A stretch of 64,000 nt of DNA from Kitasatospora albolonga (GTDB lineage: Bacteria; Actinomycetota; Actinomycetes; Streptomycetales; Streptomycetaceae), in the NCBI GenBank assembly GCA_002082585.1, contig CP020563.1, positions 7,496,001 to 7,560,000 on the forward strand, read 5' to 3'. Within the stretch, counting starts at the first letter, position 1. Every line of letters begins with the position of its first letter. This document shows, piece after piece, positions 51,751-64,000 of this stretch. The notes beneath the pieces are model-generated. The model searched no databases. It was not told the DNA's origin and saw only the letters and a list, made by a program, of their open reading frames with translations. A program made the position numbers and the translations under genes.

Positions 51751-53295
51751 TCACCCGCTCGCTTCCACGGCGAGGCGCGCCTTGTCCGGTTTGCCGACGC
51801 CGGTGAGGGGCAGAGCGGGGCGGATGTGGATCTGCGCGGGAACGTGCTTGGGCGAGATGGCGGCCCGGATGTGTTCCGCCAGTCCGCCGGGGGTGGCCGT
51901 GCCCGCCTCGCGGAGCACCACGGCGGCGTGCAGGTGCTCGATCCGGTCCCGGTCCCGGACGCAGAAGACGGCGGCCTGCACGACATCGGGATGGGCCAGG
52001 AGGGCGTTCTCCACGGTCACCGGATGGATCTTGATGCCATTGGTCTTGATCACCTCGCCGATCCGGCCGCGCAGATGGAGGTAGCCGTCACCGTCGACGA
52101 AGCCGAGGTCACCGGTGTGCACCCAGCCGTCCCGTACGGTCCGGGCGGTGAGTTCGGGCTCAGCCACGTACTCGCTCATCGTGAACGGCGACCGTACGCA
52201 GACCTCGCCGGTCTTGCCGGGCGGCAGGTCGCGGTGGTCCTCCGGATCGGTGATCCGGACCCAGTCGGGCATCGGCCGGCCGACCGTGACCCGCAGCCGG
52301 GGATCGAGGTGCTCGGCGGGCGAGAGCATGCTGACGAAGCCCGCCTCGCTGGTCGCGTACACCTGGATCAGTACGTCCCCGAAGACCTTGACCGCCTCGC
52401 CCAGCCGTTCGGGGGACGCGGGGGAGCCCACGTACGTGACCATCGTGAGGCTGGAGAGGTCGGTCGAGTCCACCTCCGGATGGTCCATGAGCAGATACAG
52501 CTGGGGAGGGGAGAGCAGCATCCGGGTGATCCCGTGCCGCTCGACGCAGCGCAGCACATCACCCGGGTCGAAGCCGTCCCGCAGGACCACCGAGCCGCCG
52601 GACGCGAGTGAGTCGTCCGCTGTGGCGCCGCTGGAGTGGCTCAGCGGCAGGCAGGCCAGATAGACCGACCGCCAGCCCATCTGCAATCCGGCGGAGATGA
52701 AGCCGTTGCGGGCCCGGAAGTCGAAGGCGATGCCCTTCGGCTCACCGGTCGTCCCGCTCGTGTACGTCACCACCGCGGGCCGGTCGGGTCCGATCTCGAC
52801 GGCGTCCAGGTCCAGAGCGTCCGGGTCCCCGGCCGTCAGGTCCAGGACATCGGGGCCGAGTTCGCCGAGTGCGGCGAGGGTGAGCGGGGTGCCCAGCCGC
52901 TCGCGCAGCTCACGGGCGGCCGCGAGGTTCTCCGCGTCGACGGCCAGATACGTCGCACCGGTCTCCCGGAGGACCTTGAGCTTGGCGTCGGCGGCCAGAT
53001 GGTCCGCCGGGTCGACCGCGTTGGTGGTGTGCAGATGGACCACCGTGGCCCCGGCCAGATTCGCGGCGTACCGCAGGACCAGGGTCGGGGCGGTGTTGGT
53101 GACGGTCAGGATGGCGACCACCGCCCCGCCGTCGGTCCCGCCGGTGTGCCGGTGCAGGACCTGCGCGGCCGACCGGACCAGAGTGGTCAGCTCCGCCGCG
53201 GTGAGCGTCTTGTCGCGCCAGGACAGGACGACTTTCTCCGGTTCCGCGGAGATCACCTGAAGGATCTGGCTGACATACGTTTCGTTCGACGGCAT
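51751..53295 (-). CDS. ANL amide synthetase of the C5N pathway
   Basis: This 514-residue adenylate-forming enzyme has YTSGTTGEPKG (about 186), a Y-x-TSEAGF adenine-site segment, GWVHTGDLGF and a final Lys in GVGKPDKARL. It resembles the AsuD1/MoeB4/NovL-type ligases that activate a carboxylic acid and join it to the amine of 2-amino-3-hydroxycyclopent-2-enone. Together with the neighbouring ligase and ALA synthase it completes the C5N cassette. ATG 53295 has GGAG six bases upstream. It faces the ALA synthase gene across a 210-bp, relatively A/T-rich promoter region (53296-53505). Confidence 0.87.
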   Translation of the reverse strand: MPSNETYVSQILQVISAEPEKVVLSWRDKTLTAAELTTLVRSAAQVLHRHTGGTDGGAVVAILTVTNTAPTLVLRYAANLAGATVVHLHTTNAVDPADHLAADAKLKVLRETGATYLAVDAENLAAARELRERLGTPLTLAALGELGPDVLDLTAGDPDALDLDAVEIGPDRPAVVTYTSGTTGEPKGIAFDFRARNGFISAGLQMGWRSVYLACLPLSHSSGATADDSLASGGSVVLRDGFDPGDVLRCVERHGITRMLLSPPQLYLLMDHPEVDSTDLSSLTMVTYVGSPASPERLGEAVKVFGDVLIQVYATSEAGFVSMLSPAEHLDPRLRVTVGRPMPDWVRITDPEDHRDLPPGKTGEVCVRSPFTMSEYVAEPELTARTVRDGWVHTGDLGFVDGDGYLHLRGRIGEVIKTNGIKIHPVTVENALLAHPDVVQAAVFCVRDRDRIEHLHAAVVLREAGTATPGGLAEHIRAAISPKHVPAQIHIRPALPLTGVGKPDKARLAVEASG

Positions 53296-53505
53296 AGGAA
53301 ACTCCAGTGGTGCCGTGTCGAGGAATTTCCGCAGAGCCTACAACAAGCAAATCAGGTATACCAGGAGTGCGAATTCAAGAAACGGGTGCGCGGGCGGTTT
53401 CGAATTGTCGCAGGCCGCGCCATCGAAGTGATATGCCGCCCTGAGACAATACCCTCTACCGGTTCGGCCCCCGCATCGGTTCGGTCTTCGGAGAAAAGGG
53501 TCTTC

Positions 53506-54750
53506 ATGAACCATTACCTGGAGCACTTCTCGCGGAATATGGGGGAAGGTGGGGTACCGGAGGCGAAACGGGAGTTCCTCGAGATCGGCCGGCTCGCCGG
53601 GAAATTTCCGGCGGCCCGGAGCCTGCGGGACGGGGTCACCTCCGAGATCAGCGTGTGGTGCAGCAACGACTACCTGGGAATGGGCCAGCACCCGCTGGTA
53701 CTGGCGGCGACCCGCGAAGCCCTCGACGAGTACGGCGCCGGCTCGGGCGGCTCCCGGAACATCGGCGGGACCAACCACTACCACGTGCTGCTGGAGAAGG
53801 AACTCGCGGATCTGCACGGCAAGGCGGACGCCCTTCTCTTCACCTCCGGGTACACCGCCAACGACGGAGCCCTCACGGTTCTCGCGGGCCGCCCCGAGAA
53901 CTGCGTCGTCTTCTCCGACGAGATGAACCACGCCTCGATCATCGACGGACTCCGCCACAGCGGCGCCGAGAAACGCATTTTCCGCCACAATGACACGGCG
54001 CATCTGGAGGAGCTGATATCCGCCACCGATCCCGACCGGCCGAAGATGATCGTCATGGAGTCGGTCTATTCGATGGGGGGTGATGTCGCCCCGCTCGCCG
54101 AGATCGCCCGGATCGCCCGTGAGCACGGTGCGATGACCTTCCTCGACGAGGTGCACGCGGTCGGGATGTACGGGCCGGAGGGAGCCGGTATCGCCGCGGG
54201 CCTGGGCATCGCGGACGAGTTCACCGTCATCATGGGGACGCTCGCCAAGGGGTTCGGTACCACCGGGGGATACATCGCCGGTCCCGCCGAGCTGGTCGAC
54301 GCGGTGCGCGGCCTCTCCCGTCCCTTCATCTTCACCACCGCCCTGCCCCCGGCGGTCGCGGCGGGCGCGCTCGCCGCGGTCCGGCATCTGCGCACCTCGG
54401 AGGAGGAACGCGACCGGCTCCGCGAGAACGCGCGGCTGACGCACCGGCTGCTAAGGGAACACGGCATCCCCTTCGTCTCCGACGGGTCCCACATCGTCTC
54501 GATCTTCGTCGGGGACGACGCACTCGCCCGGCGCATCTCCGCGCTGCTGCTGGCCCGCCACGGCATCTACGTCCAGGCCATCAACGCGCCGAGCGTGCGC
54601 GTGGGCCAGGAGATCCTCAGGAGCGCACCCGGCGCGGTCCACGAGTCCGCGGAGGTCGAGGGGTTCGTCGCGGCACTGGACGGGATCTGGCGGGAACTGG
54701 GGGTGACGCGGGCTCAGGGCCCGCACGGGTCTCCCGTAACGGACGGCTGA
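53506..54750 (+). CDS. 5-aminolevulinate synthase (C5N pathway, PLP enzyme)
   Basis: This 414-residue alpha-oxoamine synthase condenses glycine with succinyl-CoA to 5-aminolevulinate. Marks are CSNDYLGMGQHPLV, GSGGSRNIGGTNHYH, FSDEMNHASIIDGLR, FLDEVHAVGMYG and the PLP lysine Lys248 in MGTLAKGFGTTGG. Length is that of ALA synthases. Streptomycetes make haem ALA by the glutamate route, so an ALA synthase is a hallmark of C5N-containing secondary metabolites. ATG 53506 follows GGAGAAAAGG; longer upstream frames are ignored. Confidence 0.93.
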   Translation: MNHYLEHFSRNMGEGGVPEAKREFLEIGRLAGKFPAARSLRDGVTSEISVWCSNDYLGMGQHPLVLAATREALDEYGAGSGGSRNIGGTNHYHVLLEKELADLHGKADALLFTSGYTANDGALTVLAGRPENCVVFSDEMNHASIIDGLRHSGAEKRIFRHNDTAHLEELISATDPDRPKMIVMESVYSMGGDVAPLAEIARIAREHGAMTFLDEVHAVGMYGPEGAGIAAGLGIADEFTVIMGTLAKGFGTTGGYIAGPAELVDAVRGLSRPFIFTTALPPAVAAGALAAVRHLRTSEEERDRLRENARLTHRLLREHGIPFVSDGSHIVSIFVGDDALARRISALLLARHGIYVQAINAPSVRVGQEILRSAPGAVHESAEVEGFVAALDGIWRELGVTRAQGPHGSPVTDG

Positions 54751-54806
54751 CCCGCCCCACGGGGCGCGCGATTTCTCCGCCGCCCCATGCGTGGCCGTGG
54801 CGCGCG

Positions 54807-54950
54807 GCTCTCTTCAGCGCTCCGCGAGGCGTGGGCAGCTCTCTTGCGCGCTCCGCGAGGCGTGCGCGGCTCTTTCGCGTCGCTCCGCGAGGGGTGCGCG
54901 TGGCTCTCCTGCGTCGCTCCACGCCGCTCTCCCGCGTCCTCCGCGACCCG
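54807..54950 (+). repeat. 31-34 bp imperfect tandem repeats in a 457-bp gene-free gap
   Basis: Units start at 54807, 54838, 54869 and 54903, with a shorter one after it, sharing GCTCTCTTGCGCGCTCCGCG. Units 1 and 2 are both 31 bp. They lie between the ALA synthase and the PKS gene (gap 54751-55207). I see no gene in this gap. The PKS promoter must lie between the repeats and 55,200 unless transcription runs through. Confidence 0.85.
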
Positions 54951-55207
54951 CCCCCACGGGGTGTGCGCGGCTTTCCTCCACCGTTCCGTGACCCGCCCGC
55001 TCCCCGTACCCGCGTCCTGTCGCGGCCTGCGCTATCGGGCCGCTATGCGACGTCGGCAAGATCGACGTCGCAGGTCCGGTGGCGGTACACGCCGGGCATG
55101 ACGAAGGCGTCCCGACCGACGCGCGACCCGTGACCCGTGGGAGCGGGCACCCCGCCACGGTCCGGTGACTGATGGTCCTGCTCGCCGTGAAGGAGTCCGA
55201 AAACACG

Positions 55208-64000
<8,793 letters not shown>

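Noticed and set aside
52636..53505. N-terminal extension of the ALA synthase frame
   Set aside because: It runs opposite the amide synthetase gene, and the true start at 53506 has a ribosome site and the family's usual N terminus.
50166..54750. Manumycin/asukamycin-type cluster as the source of the C5N genes
   Set aside because: Those clusters use type II PKS chains and an AHBA-like starter; here the adjacent PKS is modular type I with an acyl-loading AT.

Overview
This window is from a Streptomyces-type actinomycete. GC content is very high, codons mostly end in G or C, several genes start with GTG or TTG, and many adjacent genes overlap by the four bases ATGA. Many families are typical of Streptomyces: DUF2510, DUF3040, an anti-sigma-like HATPase, a LAL-type ATPase, modular PKS and NRPS. 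Everything below was read by eye from the sequence; family names come from remembered family features, not from database searches.

Region 1 (1 to about 21,460) is an iron-regulated biosynthetic and transport locus. A minus-strand operon encodes an L-proline 3-hydroxylase, a two-module NRPS, a mycobactin-type (MbtG-like) lysine N6-hydroxylase, a two-module PKS whose first ketosynthase has Gln in place of the active-site Cys, an acyl-CoA dehydrogenase-like protein, and a gene cut by the left edge. Divergent to it is an MbtK-like N-acyltransferase. Next comes a three-gene siderophore importer (ATPase and two FecCD permeases). Two IdeR/DmdR1-type iron boxes, at about 17,073 and 21,441, tie the genes together. 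I read this as a mycobactin-like hydroxamate siderophore pathway. No salicylate-initiation genes, thioesterase, MbtH-like protein or substrate-binding lipoprotein lie inside the window.

Region 2 (22,155-37,264) is a six-gene plus-strand operon in which nearly every gene overlaps the next by ATGA: a DUF4132 protein, a 1,783-residue protein of unknown family, a MoxR-type AAA ATPase, a DUF5682-VWA fusion, a SWIM zinc-finger protein and a membrane-anchored exported protein. It resembles the poorly understood E. coli yehI/yehL/yehM/yehP/yehQ set, with the YehM-like and YehP-like parts fused. It is the best candidate in the window for an undescribed system.

Region 3 (37,389-50,064) is ordinary chromosomal content: an anti-sigma-like HATPase, a Tat-exported phospholipase C, a DUF2510 protein, a NarL/LuxR two-component pair, DUF3040, DUF2264 with a palindromic operator, a small membrane protein, DUF309, a LAL-like ATPase without its DNA-binding domain, and tRNA-Pro(GGG) with a strong terminator.

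Region 4 (50,166 to the right edge) begins directly after the tRNA and looks like the left end of a polyketide cluster. An acyl-CoA ligase, an ANL amide synthetase and a 5-aminolevulinate synthase form the complete C5N (2-amino-3-hydroxycyclopent-2-enone) cassette. A large modular type I PKS follows: loading AT-ACP, then KS-AT(methylmalonyl)-KR-ACP, then KS-AT(probably malonyl) running off the edge. This fits the start of a bafilomycin-type plecomacrolide cluster carrying a C5N cap, although other products remain possible.
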